From NCBI GenBank assembly GCA_948099385.1, contig CANUEZ040000012.1, positions 10,953,501 to 11,017,500 on the forward strand: a stretch of 64,000 nt of DNA, read 5' to 3'. The stretch's first letter is position 1. The number at the start of each line of letters is the position of its first letter. This document shows, piece by piece, positions 12,246 through 22,999 of this stretch. A model generated the notes under the pieces. The model was not told the DNA's origin, made no database searches, and saw nothing but the letters and a program-made list of their open reading frames with translations. This DNA is from Fasciola hepatica. Its lineage: Eukaryota > Platyhelminthes > Trematoda > Plagiorchiida > Fasciolidae. Position numbers and translations under genes: made by a program.

Positions 12246-12690
12246 TTGCACAGTCATCTGTGCTCACTTCAAACTTGAACATATCTCTTGTTGTCCGGCA
12301 GTTGATGGAGTCTCCGTGAGTTGTGGTTGGGTATTAGTTCAAGTACCTTGGGGGGATTTGGATATGTTGGCAAATTCTACTTCATTTGACATCATTTTCC
12401 AAAACTGAAGTGAACTGTAATGAAATTGTGGTAAAATCCTACATTTCTGTTGGACCGTGTAGTCGTCGAGATTTCTGACTTACAACAACAATCTCTTTTC
12501 TTTTAATTTTGTCCGTATTGGTAAAATAGGTTTGCCAAACTACCTGCTGCTCACACTTATCGTTCTCTATTCATAACCACCCTAAGTCCTTAAGAGTACT
12601 AAATACGAATGGACCTCACTTGTGTTCTTCAACGCCCTTCGTAATTATCACTTTATCTTGTCAATCCACATCAGTACCCACAAACGATGA
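12246..12690. other. Unassigned stretch between RTE copy a and the mariner fragment
   Basis: AT-rich sequence with no coding frame or repeat match that I can support. Confidence 0.3.
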
Positions 12691-12699
12691 ACCTCCCAA

Positions 12700-13160
12700 G
12701 AGACTTTGCCTATATTCACCGTACACAGTTCACCCTTAGCGGTACAGTTCCTTCCGTCAATGTTAGGTTACTGTGCTTGCACACCTTCACGTTTAAGCGC
12801 CGAATTGGTTTTCTGGTCATACTTATTCGCGCTTTCCCGGACACTACGACTAGTTTCACCCGACAATCCCTAATTCTGCTTTTGGGTTTTCGGTGATAAA
12901 CACGACCGTTCAAATAACCCCAAAGGAAAAAAACCATGAAACTGGCCCACTCCGTTCGATCCACTGCAGGGGGAGCGTTTTGTCCAGCCAGTTGGTCACG
13001 GCTGTGATACTGTGTGGTGGTGCTCCATCCTGATGGAACAGGACTCTGGACAAGACTGGGAAAGGTAGACTTTCGAGGTAATCACCAAGTGTCTTCTTTG
13101 ACATATTCACGTAGGTCACTGAATTCATCTTGTCAGACAAGAACACGGGACCTATCAAAG
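12700..13160 (-). pseudogene. Mariner-like transposase fragment with internal deletion
   Basis: Minus-strand translation shows GPVFLSDKMNSVTYVNMSKK, VLFHQDGAPPH (the second catalytic Asp box of mariner-family DDD transposases), NWLDKTLPLQWIERSGPVSW and FFLWGYLNGRVYHRKP, in the normal order. The stretch between GPVSW and FFLWGY, which normally carries P-R-S-P-D-L-x-P-x-D with the third catalytic Asp, is missing, and the two parts are in different frames. The N-terminal helix-turn-helix half is not recognisable. Terminal inverted repeats were not found, so this is an internal relic. Confidence 0.75.
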
Positions 13161-14480
13161 GGCAGTCGTGAAGACCACACCACTCTGTCCTCGGTGGTGA
13201 CTGTTATCCGGGGTCCCGCCTTCTTCTGCCGTTGCACGCTGATTCAAATCCCTCACAAAGATGGACACAGGCTAGCCGAATTTGTGAAAACTATTGTTCA
13301 GGTGTTCGAAACACATCCCTCTGTTAAGGGACATGGCGGCAGAAACCATTGTATTGGATGGCTAAATAGGTTCAGCGAGAACACCATTGGACGTCAAATG
13401 TTATCCGACCGAAAAGATGTGGACGGATCTTGGCCTTCATCGGACCCCAGAATGAGCATGCAGCCCTCAATGTTTTCGTTTCCCCTATTTTATCCTACCG
13501 CTGCACGTTTGTTTATCTTGATCAGGTTCACCCCAAAAGTATTGCTTATTTGTACCGAATTTGCCTTCATTCTTTACTGGATTATCGTTGGCTCAGCGCG
13601 AAACTTATTTCGCTAAGCGCCCATTTGGTGACTTCAGTGAAATTAATAACAGGATGCGGTTTCTTATTATCAATGTGCCAATACTAGTTTTATCACAGTA
13701 TGCCGGTTATTATGCAGAATGCGTCCGCGGGTGCATGCATGTGAATAGCACGTGTGCGCCCACTGCAACACAGGCAGAGCGGAGTATAATCTGTGTCCAT
13801 TGCCGGGATGGTTAGGATTATCCCGTGTGGCAGGTGACGAGTTGACGAAGTCAACACATTTGCAGTGGGCGTGTGTGGGTATTTCTCGGCGCACGCCTGT
13901 GCGTTGGACTGTGCGCGCCTACTACAGCACACAGACAGTGGTGAGATAATCTACGGGATTATCCTACTGCTCCAGACAGCGTGATTTTGTATGACCGGAA
14001 AACCGTTTCGGCGCTTCAACGTGAAGATGTGCATGCACAGTGAACTAACATTGACAGAGCTTGGGCTGACCACTTAGAAGCAGCTACAAATCTATGAATA
14101 GGTACCGATGAACCAGATAGTTATTTCAATGAAGATGCGAATATATTTGATGATCACACCTTATCAATCGGTCGTGTTTCCCATACTGTTCAATCAGTTC
14201 TGCTTCTGACTGATTGAACAGTGTTCCTGCCCGCTGTATAGGTACGGACACTGATCACTCCCATGTTCATGCGGGGAAAAATGTGTGTGAGCAGCAGCTT
14301 GTTTGGAAATTGCATCAATTATTACTATAACAATATACAAATTGATGCCGTCAGTCAGAAATCTCGGCGACTACACGATTCAATAGAAGTGCGTGATTTT
14401 ACCACAACTTTATTTGAATTCATTTGTCTTGGAAATTGAAGTTAAGTAAAATGTACCAACACTTCTCACACTGATGACAT
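13161..14480. other. Unassigned region with two short inverted repeats
   Basis: No gene is supported. A 13-bp perfect inverted repeat with a 12-nt loop lies at 14185-14222, and an imperfect inverted repeat built on cgcccactgcaa lies between 13752-13770 and 13858-13876. The segment 13205-13640 has open frames in all three plus-strand frames, but no domain I recognise. Confidence 0.35.
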
Positions 14481-15420
14481 TTTATTGATTTCTAATGACG
14501 ACAATTTCATTGTTATTTAATATCTTAAATTCCGTACCTCCAAATTTATCCGTATCCTATGAAAAAGAATCCAACTTGAGTTTACCCTTCCTAGACATTT
14601 CATTCGCAAGGCCTCCGAACGGCACATTGCGAGGGGCCATTCACAGAAAAGCAACATGCGGCGGACGTTATCTGCAGTTTTCCAGTTTCGCGCAGGTTGC
14701 TTTCGAACGTGGTTTGGTCAGAACGTCTTCCATAGAGCCCGAAATAAATGCACTCCTGATCAATTGCCAAAGAAAGATTTTCTCAAGGAAACCCTTTTGA
14801 CCAATGGTTATCTAGAAGCGTTCATTGAGCACCACAGCGAACCACAATGTAAAACTGAGCCGATTTTAACAGCTGAACGAAAGCAAGTTATTGTATTCGT
14901 TCCTTCTAAAGGTGATCACATTTTTAATCATTTGCGTCATAACTTAAGCTACACTCTAGGCCGAACATAAGTGGCAGCCCAATTACGCATAGTACAGACC
15001 ACTGGAGGATTAAGGTTGGAAGATCACTCTGACAGTCTGATTGCTCTTAATGCCTCATATGTTGTCTACCAGTCCACTTGCAGTTGCGGTGACATGCGCA
15101 TTGGCAGAACAACAATACTTGGCTCAAAGAGTGCCTGAACACATTCTAGTGGCTTTTGCACTCAATGACTCATTTGGACTGTACAAAACAAATTCCGGCA
15201 AGAAACCCAGCATCGGCTATCGCCAGGCCTCTACCTTCAACAGGTCATTGAGTTGATCTGACCCGGTCATTCAAAGTACGATTACGCAGCCGAAATGCAA
15301 AACTGCTGGCGTTCAGCGAAGCTATTTTGGTCAAGACATGAAACCCCCCTATTTGCGCACAGAAACAATCATTGCAAACAATCTGTCTTCCTTGGCATTA
15401 GCCACAAACCCAAAACGAAT
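14480..15420 (+). pseudogene. Penelope-like element remnant (RT C-terminus plus GIY-YIG endonuclease)
   Basis: The sequence shows NLSLPFLDISFARPPNG, HRKATCGGRYLQFSSF and, after a frameshift near 14700, LLTNGYLEAFI, the conserved order of the C-terminal reverse transcriptase/linker region of Penelope-like elements. Downstream comes VVYQSTCSCGDMRIGRTT, corresponding to the C-x-C-G-x-x-Y-I-G-R-T-T box of the GIY-YIG nuclease, with Tyr replaced by Arg, followed by a second frameshift and VPEHI. A final block near 15320-15390 (MKPPYLRTETIIANNLSSL) matches the tail. At least two frameshifts and an altered nuclease motif make it inactive. Confidence 0.72.
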
Positions 15421-16420
15421 TTCTGTATTCTTTGCGATAAACATCTTTCTCACTTTTCCACTGTATATCCTATGTACCGTATCGTATATAAACCGATATG
15501 TTTCACGTACACGATCGACAAGAGTGAGCGAAATGCTTGCATCGTGCGATACATGTCTTTTTCCCGATCTAATTAATTGCATGAAGGGACACGCTGTTTC
15601 ATTCTGTTGGTGTCGGCGAAACTAACAAGGCACTAACCATTCTGACACCGTTAACCAAAGCCGAGTTTAACCAAGACGTGTAGAGTTGACTCATCCGAGG
15701 GACCCACGCGAGCGTTTCAGTCAGCTGCGATGAGCGGAACGTCAAATCCCAGAACCTGGTCCATTTATTTTTGTAGGTTGTTGGCAGCATTGGTCAGGGC
15801 ATGAACCGAACTTCCTATCACGTTCTGCAGGGAACTTTCGAAGCGCGTCAAAACCAGTCTTGCGAAAATTGCTCCCAAGCGAAGCGAAAACCCGTCACAT
15901 CCTTAAGCCGTAACACTGATCGACCGCGACCGATTAAACACCAAGGCAGTGCATCATATTCACGACTAACCAGCAAAAGTCGTTATCAAGGTCTTTCTGA
16001 ACAAAAGAATCACACATTTTTATGTTGTCTTCAAAAGTTTTTTGGTGAAAACCTATTTCCGAGTAGCTCAAACCGGGTTTCGATTTTCACTCTATTTTGT
16101 TACAAGAATCGAGTTTTAGTCAGGTTTTCTTATCCCTTCCTTTTTGATTTTGTCCCCAATGGGATCTATGGGATCACAACAGTCCTTACTGGGAGTGGAA
16201 AGACTTGACATCTGCTGAAGATTTCCCAGGAAGAGGAAATCTTTATAGTACATGAAAACACTTTACATCTTTATATAAACTGAATGATAGCGTGGGAATA
16301 TTTGATGTTTCCAACCCTCAAAGTGTGAAGTACCAACGCAAGGTACGGTTAACCCGACGATAGGTCCGTTGTTAGCAGACAGATCGGTACCAAGTGTTGG
16401 CATCACACATACCTTCATGG
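15421..16420. other. Unassigned region between Penelope and RTE remnants
   Basis: Contains a 135-codon plus-strand frame at 15801-16208 without domain features or splice logic. Probably transposon debris; I cannot assign it. Confidence 0.25.
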
Positions 16421-16429
16421 TGCCCATAA

Positions 16430-18250
16430 AATGTGGGTTTGTTGACCAAATCTTTACTACTCATCAAATACCTGAGCTCCATCATACATATCAGACCTAC
16501 GGCAGACATGTTTTTACTCCACTGACAGGACGGCGCACTAATATTATCTCGTCAGACAGCGAGGGTCCGATAAGTATGTCAAGATCACTCTAGTCCTTCA
16601 CCATCAGATATCAGGTCGAGTGCGCGCATGTGGCTCATTGTAGCCTTCCTTTTCAGTTGGAATTGGCTTGTGTTAGGAGTTTCCAATCTTAACTTTTCTG
16701 TTCAACTTTGCTACTAATGGTATTCTGAGAGACACGAAAGAAATCGAAGGAATGAAGGTGTACAGATTTATCGGAACTGGACAAGGAAATTCAGCTCGCC
16801 ATATAGAAAAACTGATTTAGCTCAGATCCCACACTTTCTATCATAATTCTATCTTGTATTCACCAAACGATTTGCATGCTTCTCATGCAGTTTCACCACC
16901 AAATTCCACGCCGACCACCACCCCTTGGCTTCCTCGCCTGCATGATAGTTTGTTTGTCCAGTCCTACTGCGCCAAGCAATTTCTAATCTTGTTTCTATGA
17001 CAAGCGTCGATTGATCTCAATTGTCACGGGTCTAATTATGGTTCTTATCTATTCGACTTTATGGCTTACGTATATCGGCCGCACGGCCAGGCGTTTGTCT
17101 GAACGCATCCGCAAACATCATCCTGCATGGTTGACTACTGGAGCAGCTAAATCAATCACTAGAGCTGTCGTTTGACACCTCGTAATTATCTTCTCCTCCC
17201 GATCTGCCTTATCCGTGTGAATAACCGAACTTGGTCATCTCTCTATGATCTCGCCCTTTCACAAAATCATGTTATTTCGCTTGTTCTTCACCCACGGTAG
17301 TGTGAGTGTGTTCCATCGGATTATTAATTCTCTTCTGTCCGTTGACCGGGCAAATGAGGACCTCCTTTGTGAACCACTTGACTCGCTCCTGCATTGCCAT
17401 CTCGAGCGTTCCCTGTCTATTGTTGCCTGAGCGTCTTGAAGCTTTATTTGACTGTATTGATTCCGTGGTTGGTTCGCCCACAACTGGTGGTATGCTACTG
17501 TTAGTGTCTGATCACCTGTCCCATAGTGCACGCAGCAAAGCAAGCCTGTGTTCTCTGCCTTGGAACTTGGGGTTCGTTCATCTGCGAGTCACTCAATTAC
17601 AGGACGATAATCCTGTACAGAAGGCGTTGAGGTCCTGCCTGGTGATGGACTTTTAGACTAAAGCAATAAAGAAAAAAACTGCGCTGGTTTGCGACAACTT
17701 TACTGTGGCACAGCGTGTTAAAAACAGCCTTGTGTTGTCCGTCTCGCGGTATGGAATACTCTTCTCAAAGACTGATAAGGGTGCACTCCGTCACTCATCC
17801 TCAGTGGTGACAGGTTACACATAGTCGAGAAGTTTGTCCATTTGGGTAGTTGTATAAGTGGAAGCAGGAAGGTTGGAGATGAAACCGATAACCCGACATG
17901 AACCGCTCAGGTGGTGTTCTGCTATCTTTGTCACTTGTGGAAATGGCGAGACACTGCTATCCCATTGAAGGTTAGATTGTACAGCGCTGCTATACGCACT
18001 GTGCTTCTCTACGTTTGTAATACTTCGCATGTTCGAGCGACTGACGTCAACCGGCTGCCTATCTTTAATTACCTCTGTCTGCAGAGTATCTCTCGAATTC
18101 CGTGGCAAAATCAAATCAACAACTCCACGGTTTGCATACGCATTCTCTTAATCGGATTTGTCTCATTCTTATCTAGTGTGCCATCATCACTGCACCGGCC
18201 TCGTCGGTTAGGAAACGCTATACTCAAGCCTCCACATCGATCCCTTTGAC
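16430..18250 (+). mobile_element. Old RTE-like LINE remnant (+), interrupted
   Basis: Near 16436 the frame shows KCGFVDQIFTTHQIPELHHTY, matching the RT block G-R-G-C-x-D-Q-I-F-T-L-R seen in copy d at 26040. After a gap containing a Penelope GIY-YIG block, the C-terminal part reappears: VHLGSCIS near 17840, LCHLWKWRDTAIPLKVRLYS and RTVLLYVCNT at 17930-18030, DVNRLPIFNYLCLQSISRI at 18045-18100. These match the family blocks L-G-S-C-I-S, R-H-L-W-R-R-R-D and D-H-R-C-L-R-S-I-A. Frames shift repeatedly; this is older than copies a, c and d. Confidence 0.62.
17062..17190 (+). pseudogene. Second Penelope GIY-YIG fragment
   Basis: One frame reads LTYIGRTARRLSERIRKHHP then AWLTTGAAKSITRAVV, a stop, HLV. 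This is the core of the GIY-YIG nuclease of Penelope-like elements (Y-I-G-R-T-x-R-R-L-S-E-R-x-x-x-H-x-P-x-W). Unlike the copy at 15.1 kb it keeps the Tyr of YIG. It lies inside RTE debris, so it is either an insertion or a rearranged piece. Confidence 0.68.
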
Positions 18251-19016
18251 GTGCTTTGGTCGCAAAGTCTAGGGTTGTTTAGGAAAAGCGGCACGGAGAC
18301 CAGGCTCTGGCTCGGCACCGGTCGGCTATTCCTATTGCGCATGGCAACACGCCTCCATACTCGAATATCGATGAGTAAATATGCGATGCAGTAGTTAAGC
18401 CAGTTTTTGAGAGGTAAGCAAAGTTCATCAGTGCCTCAGAAGCACCGCTTGAAAGTAATTCGACAACGGCGCCGACTACGGTAAGGAACACAGCTTAGAT
18501 TAGCTAAGATAGGTTTCTAGATCAAAACATGAGCTTCAACAGACCGTTTTGCGCACGTTTTGGTGCACTGTTTGTCGAAGTTGAAAGTGGATGAGTGGTG
18601 GAAGGCAATATTCCAACCACAGTTACAATATTATCAGCTGAATTGAATTTTTATCAAGGAAAACGGTTATCATATACACATTTTTGCGCAGCTCTTGCTC
18701 AAGCGGAATTTAACATGTGCATCTACATTGTGAAAACGTCTCACTGTACATTCAAATAAACCGGTGCCAAAACCCTAATATAACCATACACTACCAACTG
18801 AATTGTTCTTGAAAAAGTCATTTATTGTTTTTTACCGGTTGCACTGTCAGCGTGTGTGTTTCGCTACATACCAGGGGACAGTCAGGAAGTACCGGTGTAT
18901 AATGCTACAATGTTGATAAACCATGGTTTGTAAGTGCGTGTGCGCGCGCACTTGCACGGCACTCACTTCCATTAGAGAAGCATTCATCCTCAAAAAACAC
19001 TGCCGTACTGCTATGG
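18251..19016. other. Region downstream of the OCIA-domain gene
   Basis: Includes the likely 3' UTR of the minus-strand OCIA-domain gene (about 18810-19016). A 70-codon minus-strand frame at 18279-18491 has no recognisable domain. Confidence 0.3.
18821..18826 (-). terminator. Polyadenylation signal AATAAA for the OCIA-domain gene
   Basis: AATAAA on the minus strand, about 190 nt downstream of the stop at 19017-19019. Confidence 0.5.
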
Positions 19017-19586
19017 CTATTCCTCCCGTGGTCGGTACACATCATCAAACTGATACGAGCCTGAAGGACGATCGTCATTAAAAAATGGGGACGAAGGTCG
19101 TGGAGTTCGCTCGGTGGTTTCCGGGATTGGCAATGGCTGAGGATCGGGAGACAATTGAGAATCCGATGGCTGATTGCGATAATATTCTCGGCGCTCCGCG
19201 TATGTCATCGGTCTGGAACCCTCGGGGATATCAGAGATTACTGGGGTATTCACTATCAATGGTCCCGTCTGAAGACTGGGCATTTCTTTTCCTTCCAAAA
19301 TATAATCCTTTATTCGACTATCATCGAGTTCCAAAAACATACTTTTGCAGGCACCAAGATAGGAGACTTTCCCACCTAAATAACCAAATACGGTAGCCAA
19401 AACATACATTGGGGCGCGCAATCGAGGGCGACTGTTAAAGAAACCGAAATTCTGTGCAACAGCGACAGCCATGCACGATCCGATTGTGAATGGAACACTA
19501 CCACGCCAAAACGACAGCTGCCTGCATTTTCTGATGGTGGCAACATCTTCATCAGTGAGTTGAACATCTGGACCGTGACGATTCAT
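19017..19586 (-). CDS. OCIAD1: OCIA domain-containing protein (OCIAD1/Asrij-like)
   Basis: A single open frame of 189 codons starting at Met 19586 (an in-frame Met at 19610 is also possible). The OCIA domain covers about the first 95 residues: LTDEDVATIRKC, LSFWRGSVPF (family E-S-F-W-x-R-x-x-P), a hydrophobic helix, then VFGYLGGKVSYLGACK (family G-Y-F-x-G-K-x-S-Y-x-x-x-C). The rest is a Pro/Ser-rich, acidic tail ending PREE, as in OCIAD1 rather than the shorter OCIAD2. Family members sit on endosomes and mitochondria and modulate JAK/STAT signalling and respiratory complex assembly. CTTTTAG just before the Met looks like a splice acceptor, suggesting a 5' UTR exon upstream (rightward). No stops or frameshifts, unlike all surrounding sequence, which argues for selection. 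Confidence 0.8.
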   Translation of the reverse strand: MNRHGPDVQLTDEDVATIRKCRQLSFWRGSVPFTIGSCMAVAVAQNFGFFNSRPRLRAPMYVLATVFGYLGGKVSYLGACKSMFLELDDSRIKDYILEGKEMPSLQTGPLIVNTPVISDIPEGSRPMTYAERREYYRNQPSDSQLSPDPQPLPIPETTERTPRPSSPFFNDDRPSGSYQFDDVYRPREE

Positions 19587-19610
19587 GTCTAAAAGATGAA
19601 CCGATTGCAT

Positions 19611-20415
19611 TATTATTGTTGCTGCGTGAGGATTAAATTAAACGGCAAGTATAAAGAACATCAATGTGCAAAACGAAGAGAACTCAGAAGCGAGAACGAA
19701 GTTAATCTGCATATTCTTCCGAGACCCCATTCATTACTTGCTAGTGAATGGCTAACTTCAGTCTGTTCGACGTTGTGCAAAGATACCGTGAACCATCCAT
19801 TGTGACTTCAGAATGTATTGAATATGCTTGTACATTACTAACCCTTTCATGTTTTATTTGCACGCCTCGTGGAATTGCGTATACTTGCTTACCCGAGTTA
19901 GAACATTGTATCATCAAAGGCCCCTGCGACGATAGATCCAGGTTAGAACCAAACACCGATTGGCTCGGTTGGTAGACAGCATTCTGCAGTCACACGGAGT
20001 GTTATTACATCTGCGTCTTTCGGGGTTTTATATGGTAAACCACTGCAAATAACGACGTCGTGGCTGCCGGCATTTGCATGAAGGTATGTATTTGGATTTA
20101 ATACCTGACGTCATTCGAGACATGTCGTGACTGTGCCATTCATGACATTTTCTAAAGTATATTATTTCATACCTGAAATATATTTCGTGGGTTGTACTCT
20201 CTTTACTATAAAAATAAACCACGGCTGAAACTCCTTGTTTTCCCGCTATTATTATTATTAATATTGTTATTATGCATATAACGTTGAGTCAAATATGGTT
20301 CTAACGCCACAAATACAGAAATAGGTAACTTGGAGGGAGATGTGAATAATGGCCACATAAGAATCGCAATCCTCGTGAACCATTTAATATTGTGGGCTGT
20401 TCTTTCTAATTTTTA
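19611..20415. other. Region upstream of the OCIA-domain gene
   Basis: Should contain the promoter and any 5' UTR exon of the minus-strand OCIA-domain gene. I see no TATA box or donor I would defend. Short ATT-rich tract at 20250-20275. Confidence 0.3.
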
Positions 20416-20419
20416 TTAC

Positions 20420-20600
20420 ATGCCTGCGCATGAGTGCAATGGAATGGGTATGCCCTATAGCCACAAAGGCCCACTGCACAATTAAGGATATCCGGCAACC
20501 AGACCCTGAGACCTGGAGCGGATAATCACATGAGGTCCCAATAGATCAGGTGTGGTAACGAGCTGGACGAAAACGGATTGCTGTTTACTCGGTAGCAGAA
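20420..20600 (+). repeat. SINE-like dispersed repeat, copy 3
   Basis: One of the most complete copies: cgcatgagtgcaatggaatg, ggcccactgcac, atccggcaaccagaccctga, aggtgtggtaacgagctgga and gctgtttactcggtagc. The reverse complement of 27850-27990 shares the first four blocks at high similarity. Confidence 0.55.
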
Positions 20601-21390
20601 TTCAGAGTAAGGGGATGGTTGAAGGAACCCCACCCGGTCTTTTTAACCGAGGATGCATCTGTAGCCTTTGCACAACCGAGTGCGACATGCAAAACAGCAT
20701 GGATGTCCTAGATGGGCGGGTAGTCAGAAATGGTTTGTGCACGCCATATGGATTACCCCGCCGGGCGTGCAGCAAAAGAAGCAATAGCTATACTTGGTGG
20801 CGCGCTGCATTCACCGCGTCACAGTGGTGCCCTCAAATAAATGCGAAGTCTTGAGAGGCAGCGCTTACCAGGCATGCGGCTCTACTCTTCTATGCTTAAC
20901 CTGAAAGTCAGCAGCAAGGCATTCGAACACGACCTTGTCTATGTAGTGGAAAAAGGAACGGTAACCAAGAATTTATGGTGTTTCGTGACTACTTCTGAAA
21001 CAGTAAGTGATTCCCCAAAATAATCCCTTAGCTGAGAAATTTCCGACATTTTGTGGAAGATAGAACTGCACACCTAACAACAGTCGAGACATTACAAAAT
21101 GAAAACCCCATACCGACCAAACTATATCTTATTTTCGGTAGTGGCTAACAGGATGACTGTCTTGTTAACTAAAAGTGGCAGTGATAATTCCCGGTATGTA
21201 TAGAGACTACAGTTCAATTCGGTTCTAAAAACCATTAACCACGTACTGAGTGCGGTAGCTTCTGTTGCTATCTCTCAGCAGCAACTTCAATTAAAAATAA
21301 CGAAGAAAAGAAACAAGAGCATGGAAAGAGCAGGAACTACAAGCAGCAGCGTCACTAAAGAAACACTTGTGAATACAAAATCGCTACCGA
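20601..21390. other. Unassigned region
   Basis: No supported gene. Open frames at 20552-20854 and 20841-21023 show no recognisable domain. Confidence 0.25.
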
Positions 21391-21399
21391 TTGCTACAC

Positions 21400-22999
21400 C
21401 GAGTCATATACTCCGTCGTGCTTAAAACTGAGTGGAGAATCTCTTGGACCATACCCAGGAAGCCTAACTCGCCATACATGGCCCAGTCCACCCGATGGGC
21501 TTCTCATATCTTTCTTCGATGTCATGGACTGGTCACCTTTACACATTTTCCAACTACTTCCTGCCTCGGCGAACACAGCGTGCTGAGGAATCCTATCAGG
21601 GAACATGCACGACACATGTCCCAACCATCTTAGCCTGGTGAGTTTAAATGTTTCATCTAATGATTTGGTTCATGAACCTAAGAATCTCCGCCGAACCCCA
21701 GCATTGCCTATGCGGCGTTCCCATCAGATCGCAGCAACGCTACAAAGACGTCGGTGTTCAAATTCACACAATCTTCGTATTTCCATTACCAGTAGTTCCT
21801 AGGCTTTTGTACAACACAGAACAGGCCTGGCTACTGCAGAGTACACGCGACCCTGGACAGACTGACAGATGTCACGCCACCCTGTTCCATGAAGTGTTCG
21901 GTCCAACGGCCAAGCCTTTGCTGTTCGCCATGCACAGGCTCTCCATTTCCAACGCATATCGTTTCACTGACCGGGATTCACCGTTCACCGGTGTCGCCAA
22001 TAAGTTCGAACAGTCTTCGACGGTTACCTCAAGCAGCCACTATTTCCATTTATTCGGCTACCTTGACCCACCAATTTTCGCGATCATTCTCGAGGCTTTT
22101 CGTAACTTGCTTTTGCAGATTTCTTCGTATCTTATTCATCTCCTTACAGTTCGTGAGCTGAGGCTTTTGCTTCATTATACTCAACAACTCATGCAAGACT
22201 CAGTGTCTTTGATGGACGTCGGATCTAGGACCACAGGCGGAACCTACTACCACGTGCATCGCCTGTTTGAAATGTGCCCAATGCTCATCTACATTACTGT
22301 TCGTCGTAGTTCCTAGTTAATGTGCTATTTTTTGTTTATAACGGGTGCGTACTTCTGGATCATACAAGCATTGTACGGCTAATCGGGTTTGCGGTTTGCG
22401 TCGATGGCCATAGAGCTAGAGATATAATCGCATCAAAACTAATGCACGGTCGGACTCTACGTGGGCCAGTAAGATCTACAGTTCTGAACAGAACTTCGCC
22501 ACTGGTAGCTTACTGCGATATGATCAATCTGGCTCAGAGTACCTGTAGAGTTAGAGCGCCATGCCGCTGTGCGACGCGAACACCGGACACCGAATTGCCC
22601 AAAACGCAAAGGGTGAAACGAGAATCCGAGCTTGTACCCGGAGACCGAAGTGATAACACTGAAGTTGGGTCTTGTGTGGGTGTCTCGGAGATATAACACA
22701 CCCGTTTTACAGGTTTCGAGAATTCTATTGACGGCAACCTGTTGTTTCCTTTTAAAAAGCCTGCAAACGTTGAGAACAGCTGAGGGAAGAGATTGCTTAG
22801 GTCTGAGAATCGATTTTCCACTTTCCCCTATCTTAAAGTTATTATCTTTACCGAGAGTTACAAGCTTCCGGTGACCACTCATTACGGTTTCTCCTATCCA
22901 GCTGAAATTGGGGTGAGAGAGATAAAGAGCAGATAAATAAGAAATGTTTTCCAAGGGACCATTAGAGATTTCGGTGCACATATTTGCGACTGCCCACAC
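21400..22999 (-). mobile_element. RTE-like LINE copy c (-), chimeric, RT core deleted
   Basis: Right to left: endonuclease blocks near 22780-22600 (LNVCRLFKRKQQ, then in another frame CYISETPTQDPTSVLSLRSP and SDSRFTLCVLGNSVSG), a jump at 22579 to the late endonuclease block (RRTAAWRSNSTGTLSQIDHI) and linker, then at 21890 a jump to the RT C-terminus (LTRLRWLGHVSCMFPDRIPQ, near 21650-21580). The RT catalytic core is absent. The middle segment 21891-22579 is an apparently perfect inverted copy of 24919-25607, whereas the flanks are diverged. Confidence 0.72.
21891..22579. repeat. Left arm of a 689-bp inverted repeat (partner 24919-25607)
   Basis: Reverse complement of 24919-25607 with no indel (the coordinate sum is constant) and no mismatch noticed. 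Spacer about 2.3 kb. Confidence 0.85.

Noticed and set aside
13014..13616. 200-codon plus-strand open frame
   Set aside because: Its first half is antisense to the mariner fragment and the rest has no domain; other frames are equally open.
13752..13876. Imperfect inverted repeat around cgcccactgcaa as a transposon
   Set aside because: Only about 12-15 bases pair well; no target duplication and no second copy in the window.
15801..16208. 135-codon plus-strand frame ending in TGSGKT, resembling a P-loop
   Set aside because: G-S-G-K-T occurs right at the C-terminal stop with no following NTPase domain, so it is a chance match.
22457..22999. 180-codon minus-strand frame as a novel protein gene
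   Set aside because: It is a chimera of two parts of an RTE endonuclease, not a host gene.
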